Below, one piece after another: positions 1 to 5,320 of a stretch of DNA of 10,210 nt. Each line of letters starts with the position of its first letter. Positions within the stretch are counted from its first letter, which is position 1. This DNA is from CAWHOW01 sp050013795. GTDB lineage: Bacteria; Bacteroidota; Bacteroidia; Bacteroidales; CG2-30-32-10. The notes beneath the pieces are model-generated. The model did no database searches. It saw nothing but the letters and a program-made list of their open reading frames with translations, and was not told the origin of the DNA. The DNA lies in assembly GCA_050013795.1 (NCBI GenBank), contig JBEKEO010000096.1, positions 1 to 10,210 on the forward strand, written 5' to 3'. The position numbers and the translations under genes were made by a program.

Positions 1-649
1 TTGTTTTCGGACTTGGTATAAGCACATCATTGCCGGGTTCCCAGTTTGCAGGAATAAGCACATTATTCTTATCTTCGGTTTGCAGGGCAATTAATGTACG
101 TTTTATCTCTTCCACATTTCTTCCCACTGCAACAGGATAATAGAAAAATGCACGTATCTTGTTATCAGGGTCAATAATAAAAACGCCCCGTATATCTCTC
201 TTCCCTTTCAAATCGGTTTGCACTATCCCGTATTGCTTTGATATTTTCAGGTCGGCATCAGTAACTATAGGGAAATTTATTTTAATGGGCGATGCCATCT
301 TGCCTGAAATTGTATCCATTGATTTTACCCATTCAATATGGCTGTTAAGCCCGTCGGTAGACAGGACAATTAAAGCAGTATTCAGGTCTTTGAAATCGTT
401 TTGATAATCTGCTAATGCAAGCATCTCGGATGTGCATACCGGAGTGAAATCAGCGGGATGGCTGAAAATGATCTTCCATTTCCCAAAATAATCATCCGGG
501 AAATTAATATCTCCTAAAGTTGAAACCGCCTTGAACGATGGCGCTGTACCTGAAATCAGCGGCCTGCCGTTGATAGAGTCGTTGCTCTGTGAATAACTTG
601 CATGGAATGACAATAATGAAATTACCAGAATCAATAATGATGTTTTCAT
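1..649 (-). CDS. Exported 1-Cys (Prx6-type) peroxiredoxin, 3' end cut by window
   Basis: A thiol peroxidase that reduces hydrogen peroxide or organic peroxides. The ATG is at 647-649 and the frame stays open to the left edge, giving about 216 visible residues. Residues 1-20 form a Sec-type leader: a Lys, a hydrophobic core, then ASYS before QS. The mature protein should therefore act in the periplasm. The catalytic motif PADFTPVC is at 65-72, with peroxidatic Cys72 and Thr69. Further on, RGVFIIDP, YYPVAVGRN and the C-terminal block with PANWEPGND match the Prx6 subfamily, whose extra C-terminal domain is about 60 residues. No second cysteine occurs in the visible part, which fits a 1-Cys mechanism. 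It lies 99 bases downstream of the winged-helix gene and has its own candidate promoter. The family assignment is firm. Export is inferred from the leader. Confidence 0.9.
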   Translation of the reverse strand, partial: MKTSLLILVISLLSFHASYSQSNDSINGRPLISGTAPSFKAVSTLGDINFPDDYFGKWKIIFSHPADFTPVCTSEMLALADYQNDFKDLNTALIVLSTDGLNSHIEWVKSMDTISGKMASPIKINFPIVTDADLKISKQYGIVQTDLKGKRDIRGVFIIDPDNKIRAFFYYPVAVGRNVEEIKRTLIALQTEDKNNVLIPANWEPGNDVLIPSPKT

Positions 650-674
650 AAGTTTATTTATTTTATTTAAAAAC

Positions 675-703
675 CAAATATTATTTTTTTCATCAGAAAT
701 CAA
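675..703 (-). promoter_or_regulatory. Candidate promoter of the peroxiredoxin gene
   Basis: On the minus strand, TTG (701-703) is followed after 18 bases by AATATTTG (675-682). This is one mismatch from the Bacteroidota -7 consensus TAnnTTTG, at normal spacing. It would start transcription about 20 bases before the ATG. In such AT-rich DNA a match this loose can arise by chance. Confidence 0.35.
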
Positions 704-748
704 AAAAAATTACAAATTCCTATTTTCCTGAGAAATTAAAATAAATTT

Positions 749-958
749 TTATTCTTTTGGAAAAACGTATATAGCTTTGTTGTCATAATTAACAAAAGTT
801 ATTTTCTCTTCTTTTGCTAACCAGCCTAGGGCAATGCTCAATTCAATCAAGGTCAGTTTGCAGTCTCTTTTTAGTTTGTTGATGTTGGTATCAGTTAAGT
901 TACTTTCAAGCCGTTTCCATATTTTTTCGGCGTTAATTTTAATCTGTTCCTTTTTCAT
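749..958 (-). CDS. Small winged helix-turn-helix protein, DUF2582-like
   Basis: A 69-residue basic protein. The order is a helical N-terminus (AEKIWKRLES), a helix-turn-helix-like stretch at about 24-50 (INKLKRDCKLTLIELSIALG, then WLAKE) and a terminal beta wing (KITFVNYDNKAIYVFPKE). This pattern, and the motif of a helix followed by GWLAREEK-like residues, resembles the winged-helix DUF2582 family of Bacteroidota and other anaerobes. Its DNA target and role are not established. The ATG at 956-958 is 14 bases after the ACP stop, so the two are probably co-transcribed. There is no clear Shine-Dalgarno sequence. The fold assignment is moderately sure and the function is unknown. Confidence 0.75.
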   Translation of the reverse strand: MKKEQIKINAEKIWKRLESNLTDTNINKLKRDCKLTLIELSIALGWLAKEEKITFVNYDNKAIYVFPKE

Positions 959-972
959 CTTTCAAATAATTT

Positions 973-1233
973 TTATGCTTTTTTCCTGAACTTTTTATTT
1001 AAAGAATCATCAACATAGTCAACAATAGATTGAACCGATTGCAGCTTTAAAAGTTTATTGTCGGGTACTCTAATTTTGAATTCACTTTCCATATCAACGA
1101 TAATTTCAACGCTGTCAAGAGAATCAACCCCGAAACTATTAAATGGTGATTCAAAAGATATATCTGTTTTAGGGATGCCTAATTTATCGCTGATATTTCC
1201 TATTATTTTTTCAGCTATTTCCTGCTTTGACAT
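973..1233 (-). CDS. Acyl carrier protein
   Basis: An 86-residue carrier that holds acyl chains as thioesters on a 4'-phosphopantetheine arm. The attachment motif FGVDSLDSVEII is plain, with Ser38 as the modified residue. The usual four-helix ACP layout follows, with the acidic helix II (VDSLDSVEIIVDMESEF). Two features differ from the usual fatty-acid ACP: the motif reads FGVDSLDS rather than LGADSLDT, and there is a basic tail, NKKFRKKA. No fab or polyketide gene is adjacent. Instead it sits between the Bcp peroxiredoxin (34 bases upstream) and the winged-helix gene (14 bases downstream). It could be the housekeeping AcpP or a dedicated carrier. The divergence and setting favour the second, but only weakly. 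Confidence 0.93.
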   Translation of the reverse strand: MSKQEIAEKIIGNISDKLGIPKTDISFESPFNSFGVDSLDSVEIIVDMESEFKIRVPDNKLLKLQSVQSIVDYVDDSLNKKFRKKA

Positions 1234-1267
1234 ATCATTAAATTTATAAATAAAACTAAATTTTGTA

Positions 1268-1723
1268 TTATTTCATTTCCTTCAGTATTCTTAAAGCTTC
1301 ATCAACATGTTTTGTAGCTTCTGTCTGTGAATTAAAAACATATTTAACTATACCTTTTTTATCAATAATATATGTTACACGTCCCGGCAAAATCCCTAAT
1401 GAAAAAGCACCAAACATTTTCCTTACCGTATTGTTTTCATCACTGATCAATGTGAAATCAAGATTATATTTCTCGGCAAACTTTTTATGGCTTTCAACTG
1501 ATTGAGAACTGATGCCTATTATCATGGCATCCGCTTCTTTGAAAACGTCATACTGGTCGCGAAAATAACAAGCTTCTTTTGTGCAGCCCGGGGTATCATC
1601 TTTAGGGTAAAAATAGATGACAAGATTTTTCTTACCGATAAAATCTTTAATGTTGAATACTTTACCATCCTGATCTGGCAGAGTAAATCCAGGTATTTCA
1701 GAACCGATTTCAATTTTTTTCAT
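1268..1723 (-). CDS. bcp: Thioredoxin-dependent thiol peroxidase (Bcp/PrxQ)
   Basis: A 151-residue peroxiredoxin of the BCP/PrxQ class, close to the usual family length of about 150-155. It reduces hydrogen and organic peroxides in the cytoplasm and is recycled by thioredoxin. The signature YPKDDTPGCTKEACYFRD is at 39-56. It holds the peroxidatic Cys47 and, five residues on, the resolving Cys52 typical of the atypical 2-Cys form. LGILPGRVTYIIDKKG, with the conserved Arg, follows near 129-144. No signal peptide is seen. The start is 18 bases after the doxX stop, so the two are probably one transcript. Confidence 0.96.
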   Translation of the reverse strand: MKKIEIGSEIPGFTLPDQDGKVFNIKDFIGKKNLVIYFYPKDDTPGCTKEACYFRDQYDVFKEADAMIIGISSQSVESHKKFAEKYNLDFTLISDENNTVRKMFGAFSLGILPGRVTYIIDKKGIVKYVFNSQTEATKHVDEALRILKEMK

Positions 1724-1741
1724 AAGATTATTTTTTATAGG

Positions 1742-2134
1742 TTATAATTTTGTTTTCCCTTTGCACAGGTAATGATCAATGCTGAACACCCCTGAGCCTT
1801 TTGCTGAGATAAATAAAAGAATAAAGCAATAGAACAGGGCTAATTCGCCATGATTCATAATTGGCAGGATAGCAACTGTTCCGTGAGCCATCCAATAGGC
1901 AAAAGCCATTTCACCACAGGAGATAAAAGCAACCCAGCGAGTGAACAGACCTACCATTATTAGTATGCCTCCTATAAACTCAATTGGGCCAGCAACCCAA
2001 ACAATGAATTCCGGCATTTCCATTCCTGCAGGAGGGAAGCCGAACAGCTTTTGTGAACCGTGCCATAAGAAAAGAAATCCTGTTATGATTCTTAATATGG
2101 CATAAGCCTGATTTTCGAATTTTGACATGAACAT
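1742..2134 (-). CDS. DoxX family inner-membrane protein
   Basis: A 130-residue protein with four hydrophobic spans at about 11-27, 43-63, 66-85 and 97-111. It has the DoxX pattern: RIITGFLFLWHGSQKLFGF in span 1, the GPIEFIGGILIMVGLFTR stretch, then WVAFISCGEMAFAYWMAH. Related proteins (DoxX/DoxD, and MhqP/CatD-type proteins of Firmicutes) are linked to quinone or thiol stress and to respiratory chains. A mycobacterial DoxX partners with SodA and SseA in an oxidant-defence complex. A similar role fits the antioxidant neighbours but is inferred. The start could be the first ATG (2132-2134) or the third codon (2126-2128). Neither has a clear Shine-Dalgarno sequence. Confidence 0.88.
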   Translation of the reverse strand: MFMSKFENQAYAILRIITGFLFLWHGSQKLFGFPPAGMEMPEFIVWVAGPIEFIGGILIMVGLFTRWVAFISCGEMAFAYWMAHGTVAILPIMNHGELALFYCFILLFISAKGSGVFSIDHYLCKGKTKL

Positions 2135-2197
2135 ATTTATTTTTTTTAATTGGTTTAAATTATTATGATTGTTTGTTATAATTGATTCATATTTATT

Positions 2198-2226
2198 TAA
2201 AAATATTATTGTCGAATGTTTATCAA
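2198..2226 (-). promoter_or_regulatory. Candidate promoter of doxX-bcp
   Basis: In the 115-base gap between the small acidic ORF and doxX, the minus strand reads TTG (2224-2226), 18 bases, then TATTTTTA (2198-2205). This is one mismatch from TAnnTTTG. The gap is very AT-rich and holds nothing else that I recognise, so this is a weak call. Confidence 0.27.
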
Positions 2227-2249
2227 AGCAATAAGTCTCTTTAAGTTAA

Positions 2250-2405
2250 TTAGTAAATAATATCTGAAATAAATAATTTATACGGTTTTAAATCTTCAAA
2301 TATTAAAATGTCTTCTTTATTAGTTTCAGCGGGTTCACTATTTGGAGGAGTTCCAAGTGAGTATTGATCATTTGTTGCCATTTCTTTTTCTTCTCTGCTT
2401 TCCAT
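2250..2405 (-). CDS. Small acidic protein, 51 residues, unknown function
   Basis: I do not recognise this protein. It is an open frame with an ATG at 2403-2405 and a TAA at 2250-2252, starting 9 bases after the AraC regulator's stop. The translation begins MESREEKEMATNDQY and ends PYKLFISDIIY. It has 12 acidic and 5 basic residues. The N-terminal half is polar and Pro/Ser/Thr/Glu-rich, probably disordered. The C-terminal half is amphipathic (DILIFEDLKPYKLFISDIIY). It has no cysteine, signal peptide or membrane span. A normal amino-acid mix and the tight link to the regulator favour a real gene. There is no Shine-Dalgarno sequence, but that is usual here. It could be chance, since stops are common in this DNA but a 52-codon frame is still possible. 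Confidence 0.5.
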   Translation of the reverse strand: MESREEKEMATNDQYSLGTPPNSEPAETNKEDILIFEDLKPYKLFISDIIY

Positions 2406-2414
2406 AATATTTTT

Positions 2415-2981
2415 TTAATTTTCGATTTCTTCAATCGGACTTCGCCTTTTATCTTTCAATTGTTTAAAATGAGAAGGTGTCAGTCCTGTAACTCTTTTAA
2501 ATTGATTAGATAAATGAGCAACGCTGCTGTAATTCATCTTCCATGCAATTTCTGTAATGTTTAATTCGTCATAAATAATCAATTCTTTTACCCGTTCAAT
2601 TTTATGTGAAATAATGAATTGCTCAATACTGGTTCCCTGTACTTCTGAAAATAAATTTGCCAGGTAAGTATAATTGTAATTTAATTTTTCACTTAAATAA
2701 TCTGAGAAGTTTACTTTGATCATTTCATCTGTAAAATGAACCGTTTCAATTATAACATTTTTAATCTTTTCAATCAATACAGCTCTTTTGCCATCCATTA
2801 ATTCAAATCCTGCATTTAGTAAAACAATTTTAAGTTGCTCCCGCTGTTCTACTGAAATGTCTTCCATAATATCAACTTCACCTAAACCAACAAAGACAAA
2901 ATGCAATCCGAGTTTTTTCAACTCTTCTTTTACTGCAATTTTACAGAGGTTGCTCACCATGTATTTGATATGTATTTTCAT
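2415..2981 (-). CDS. AraC-family transcriptional regulator with HMA-like N-terminal domain
   Basis: A 188-residue DNA-binding regulator. The C-terminal AraC domain has two helix-turn-helix units, at about 100-135 (NYTYLANLFSEVQGTSIEQF) and 139-175 (NITEIAWKMNYSSVAHLSNQF, then KRVTGLTPSHFKQ). The N-terminal 75 residues are not a sugar-binding cupin. They look like the small alpha/beta domain of many Bacteroidota regulators, which resembles a heavy-metal-associated fold (IKYMVSNLCKIAVKEEL, then LGEVDI). Of the CxxC pair in that fold only the second position is kept: Ser10 and Cys13. I chose the ATG at 2979-2981 because it begins this family's usual N-terminus and is preceded by GAGAAG at 4 bases. 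The frame is open further upstream, but that would overlap the previous gene. Likely targets are the stress genes around it (inference). Confidence 0.9.
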   Translation of the reverse strand: MKIHIKYMVSNLCKIAVKEELKKLGLHFVFVGLGEVDIMEDISVEQREQLKIVLLNAGFELMDGKRAVLIEKIKNVIIETVHFTDEMIKVNFSDYLSEKLNYNYTYLANLFSEVQGTSIEQFIISHKIERVKELIIYDELNITEIAWKMNYSSVAHLSNQFKRVTGLTPSHFKQLKDKRRSPIEEIEN

Positions 2982-3001
2982 TTTACTTCTCTTTTTAAAA
3001 T

Positions 3002-3031
3002 GAAACATATAAAGGATTAATAAACACCCAA
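3002..3031 (-). promoter_or_regulatory. Candidate promoter of the AraC-family regulator
   Basis: In the 68-base gap upstream of the regulator the minus strand has TTG (3029-3031), exactly 19 bases, then TATGTTTC (3002-3009). This is one mismatch from the Bacteroidota -7 consensus TAnnTTTG. The position, about 20 bases before the chosen ATG, also argues for the shorter start of the regulator. No experimental support is possible from sequence alone. Confidence 0.4.
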
Positions 3032-3049
3032 GTAATATTTTAGAATTAA

Positions 3050-3538
3050 TTAATGAACAATAAACTCGTGTTGTTTTCTGCCGTTGCAAAGAATATTTTT
3101 TGCTTTTTCAACATCTTCTTCTGTTCCCTGTGCTATTACCAAAAACTTCCCTTTGTTAAGCTGCTCACTATATTTTTCAACTTTGTCTTTTTTTATCCCG
3201 ATTGTTTTTAAAATTGAAACTATTCCTTCTTTTCCTGTACCTGCGTCAAAACTATCAAGCATTTGCCTGACTGCACCTGCACCGAAAACATATCCAAATC
3301 CAGGAACATTGAAAATACCAACTCCCGGCAAAACCCCCATAGTAGAGCCTAAAACAATACCTCCATTTGCACTTGTATCTTTTAAAGGTTTTTTTGATTT
3401 TTGATTTGCATGGTCATCAACAATTTTTGCCTGACCCATTATTGATATTTGACTGACAGGGTAATTTTTACTCTTTAACATTTCGACTGCATCAAGCGAT
3501 GTCCAATGTGAATTATAAATAGCTACAGTTGATTTCAT
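3050..3538 (-). CDS. General-stress-protein-like protein with glycine-rich hydrophobic centre
   Basis: A 162-residue protein. The N-terminus (MKSTVAIYNSHWTSLDAVEM, then LKSKNYPVSQISIMGQ) resembles the YflT/general stress protein 17M domain: a beta strand, a helix, then a strand ending in a Gly. The centre, 58-90, is rich in Gly and hydrophobic residues (GGIVLGSTMGVLPGVGIF, then GFGYVFGAGAV), like a glycine-zipper or membrane-inserting hairpin. The C-terminal part (about 104-148) repeats an alpha/beta pattern with KGKFLVIAQGTEEDVEKAKNIL. This layout matches DUF1269/GSP17M-like proteins, whose biochemistry is not established. It lies 46 bases downstream of the unknown gene and 68 upstream of the regulator. 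The stress role is inferred from the resemblance and the neighbours. Confidence 0.68.
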   Translation of the reverse strand: MKSTVAIYNSHWTSLDAVEMLKSKNYPVSQISIMGQAKIVDDHANQKSKKPLKDTSANGGIVLGSTMGVLPGVGIFNVPGFGYVFGAGAVRQMLDSFDAGTGKEGIVSILKTIGIKKDKVEKYSEQLNKGKFLVIAQGTEEDVEKAKNILCNGRKQHEFIVH

Positions 3539-3584
3539 AAGATTTTTTTGTTAATGATTAAGTTTCATCTTTAAAACACTCATT

Positions 3585-3995
3585 TTAAAAATCCCACCTC
3601 ATTCTTATTATATTCCCATAATTACTGTTATAATGCAGAATATGTATCTGCTCTTCAGAATATGGATAAATTATCATTTTATAAACATTCCATCCATCAT
3701 CAAAAAAAGTAAGATTAATATTCTCTTTGCCTTTTGGGCTGCGACCCCTGACATGAATAGTGTAATTGTTTTTTGTACAGTCGTTATTAGCTGTCAGCCA
3801 AATGTTAGTTATTCCGGGTATTTTTCCGGCTATCCCTGATTGACCATCAACTATTATTGATCCGGCATTTTTCGCCAGTGATCCGCTTTCAAGTTTCCCA
3901 TGATAACTGCCTTTTCCTGTAATTTCAAAAGAAGTATTTTCTTCAACCTGTGTCTCGGTTAAAGTTATTTTTCGCTTTAGAACCTTTTTTTCCAT
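3585..3995 (-). CDS. Unknown protein, 136 residues, downstream of sodB
   Basis: I do not recognise this family. The protein is soluble-looking with no signal peptide. After a basic start (MEKKVLKRKITLTETQ) it is rich in predicted beta strands with many Gly and Asn turns. Stretches include SFEITGKGSYHGKLESGSL, SGIAGKIPGITNIWLTANND, a single Cys near residue 73, YTIHVRGRSPKGKENINL and an aromatic C-terminus ending IIRMRWDF. The alternating pattern suggests a small beta-barrel or beta-sandwich. I chose the ATG at 3993-3995, which is 31 bases after the sodB stop. A TTG at 4041-4043 in the same frame would add 16 residues but overlaps sodB. It is probably co-transcribed with sodB. No function is proposed. 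Confidence 0.8.
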   Translation of the reverse strand: MEKKVLKRKITLTETQVEENTSFEITGKGSYHGKLESGSLAKNAGSIIVDGQSGIAGKIPGITNIWLTANNDCTKNNYTIHVRGRSPKGKENINLTFFDDGWNVYKMIIYPYSEEQIHILHYNSNYGNIIRMRWDF

Positions 3996-4026
3996 GGCTG
4001 ATGTTTTTAGGTTATTGATTATTTTT

Positions 4027-4602
4027 TTAAAATCTTTTTTCAATCACTTCCCAGTTAATTAGGCTCCAGAAAGCATTGATATAATCGGCACGCTTGTTTT
4101 GATAATCCAGGTAATAGGAATGTTCCCAAACATCACAGGTAAGTATTGGTTTTAATCCTTTACGAAGCGGGTTACCTGCATTGCTTTCCTGACTAATTTC
4201 AAGTAATCCTTTCTGGTTCTTCACCAGCCATACCCAACCGGAGCCAAACAAACCCAAAGATGCCTTTGTAAAAGCGTCTTTAAAATCGGAATATGTTCCA
4301 AAGCTTTTTTTCAACGCTTCTGCAAGTATGCCCGATGGTGCACATTCTCCGCTTTTCTTTAAACTCATAAAAAAGAAAGTGTGGTTCCAAACCTGTGCGG
4401 CATTATTGAAAAGAGGGCCTTCTGCTTCCTTAATAATAGTCTCCAGTTCTGCATTTTCAAATTTAGTTTCCAGTATTAAATTATTCAGGTTGGAAACATA
4501 GGTCTGATGATGTTTTCCATAATGGAACTCAAGAGTTCTTTTTGAAATCAGTGGTTCCAGAGCATCCAATTCATAAGGTAATTTCGGTAGTTCAAATTTC
4601 AT
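4027..4602 (-). CDS. sodB: Superoxide dismutase, Fe-type
   Basis: A 191-residue cytoplasmic enzyme that converts superoxide to hydrogen peroxide and oxygen. The length is normal for Fe/Mn SODs. All four metal ligands are visible: His27 (FHYGKHHQTY), His74 (VWNHTFF), and Asp157 and His161 (CDVWEHSYYLDY). The outer-sphere residues point to iron: Gln70 in NNAAQVWNH, and Ala142 in SNAGNPL where Mn enzymes have Gln. Metal choice in Bacteroidota enzymes can be cambialistic, so iron preference is inferred. The gene starts 33 bases after sodC ends, and no separate promoter is evident, so the two dismutases are probably co-transcribed. The hydrogen peroxide made would be handled by the peroxiredoxins encoded nearby. 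Confidence 0.96.
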   Translation of the reverse strand: MKFELPKLPYELDALEPLISKRTLEFHYGKHHQTYVSNLNNLILETKFENAELETIIKEAEGPLFNNAAQVWNHTFFFMSLKKSGECAPSGILAEALKKSFGTYSDFKDAFTKASLGLFGSGWVWLVKNQKGLLEISQESNAGNPLRKGLKPILTCDVWEHSYYLDYQNKRADYINAFWSLINWEVIEKRF

Positions 4603-4635
4603 AGTTTAATTTTTTTAAGGTTATTAATTAATTTA

Positions 4636-5184
4636 TTATTTGCTAATTCCAATTACACCGCAGGCAACACGCGCCCCTGAATTACCTGTAGGCTGTGTTT
4701 TAAAATCATCTTCGCTTTTATGAATAATTACCGACCTGCCGATAATAGAGTTATCACCTTCAAATGACAACATCTTATCAATATATTCTATATGGGCCTT
4801 GCCGGAATCATTAGCCATAATGTTCCCCATATCACCTTCATGCCTGTTCATATCCATAGGTCCACCATGATTTTTCCCCATCGGATTAAAATGTCCGCCT
4901 GCCGATGAACCATCAGTAGCACTGCAATCACCACATTCATGAATATGCATACCATGCTTTCCCTTTGTAAGTCCTTGTATATTTCCAGTTACTTTGATTC
5001 CGCTGTCTGTTGCAATAAAATTTATAACGCCACTTGCTTTATTTCCCTGAGTGGAATATAAAATACATATAGCTTTTTTGATTTTACCCTGTGAATTATT
5101 TTGATTATTAAATTTAAAACTACTTGCAATAAATGCAGTAATTAATAGAGTAACCGTTAAGAAAGTTAAATAGTTCTTTTTCAT
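4636..5184 (-). CDS. sodC: Cu/Zn superoxide dismutase, exported
   Basis: A 182-residue envelope enzyme that dismutates superoxide outside the cytoplasm. Residues 1-22 are a Lys-initiated hydrophobic leader. It has no lipobox, so the protein is either cleaved or tethered by this segment. Copper ligands are His80, His82 (HGMHIHE), bridging His98 (GGHFNP) and His155 (VIIHKSEDD). Zinc ligands are His98, His106, His115 and Asp118 (RHEGDMGN). The structural disulfide is probably Cys87 (GDCSATDG) to Cys175 (ARVACGV), and the active-site Arg is 172. Cys84 is an additional cysteine at a place often occupied by Lys, Ala or Glu. The segment at 102-123 is Met-rich. It is first in the stress cluster and has a strong -7 promoter element. 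Confidence 0.96.
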   Translation of the reverse strand: MKKNYLTFLTVTLLITAFIASSFKFNNQNNSQGKIKKAICILYSTQGNKASGVINFIATDSGIKVTGNIQGLTKGKHGMHIHECGDCSATDGSSAGGHFNPMGKNHGGPMDMNRHEGDMGNIMANDSGKAHIEYIDKMLSFEGDNSIIGRSVIIHKSEDDFKTQPTGNSGARVACGVIGISK

Positions 5185-5204
5185 TTTTAAAAGATTTACA
5201 ATGA

Positions 5205-5212
5205 CAAAAGTA
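5205..5212 (-). promoter_or_regulatory. Bacteroidota-type -7 element upstream of sodC
   Basis: The minus strand reads TACTTTTG, an exact match to the Bacteroidota -7 consensus TAnnTTTG. It would start transcription about 15 bases before the sodC ATG. No good TTG is present at the -33 distance. The 136-base gap (5185-5320) that separates sodC from the dehydrogenase operon is otherwise AT-rich with nothing I recognise. This suggests that sodC begins a new transcript, perhaps covering sodB and genes beyond. Confidence 0.5.
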
Positions 5213-5320
5213 TTTCTATAAAAAGCATAGTGAATTAAGATGAAATTAAAGAAGGATTAAGATTTGATTAAATGCTGAATATATAAATGCGCAATTCCAG
5301 GTGTTAAGCTTATTAAAAAA

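Noticed and set aside
690..748. T-rich run downstream of the winged-helix gene, considered as a terminator
   Set aside because: I could find no GC-containing stem before the T-run.
2982..3089. A 36-residue N-terminal extension of the AraC regulator in the same frame
   Set aside because: It would overlap the 3' end of the upstream gene, has no family support, and the inner ATG at 2979-2981 has a Shine-Dalgarno-like site and begins the usual domain.
3996..4043. TTG start adding 16 residues to the unknown protein behind sodB
   Set aside because: It overlaps the sodB coding end and needs a rare start, while an in-frame ATG lies 31 bases after the sodB stop.
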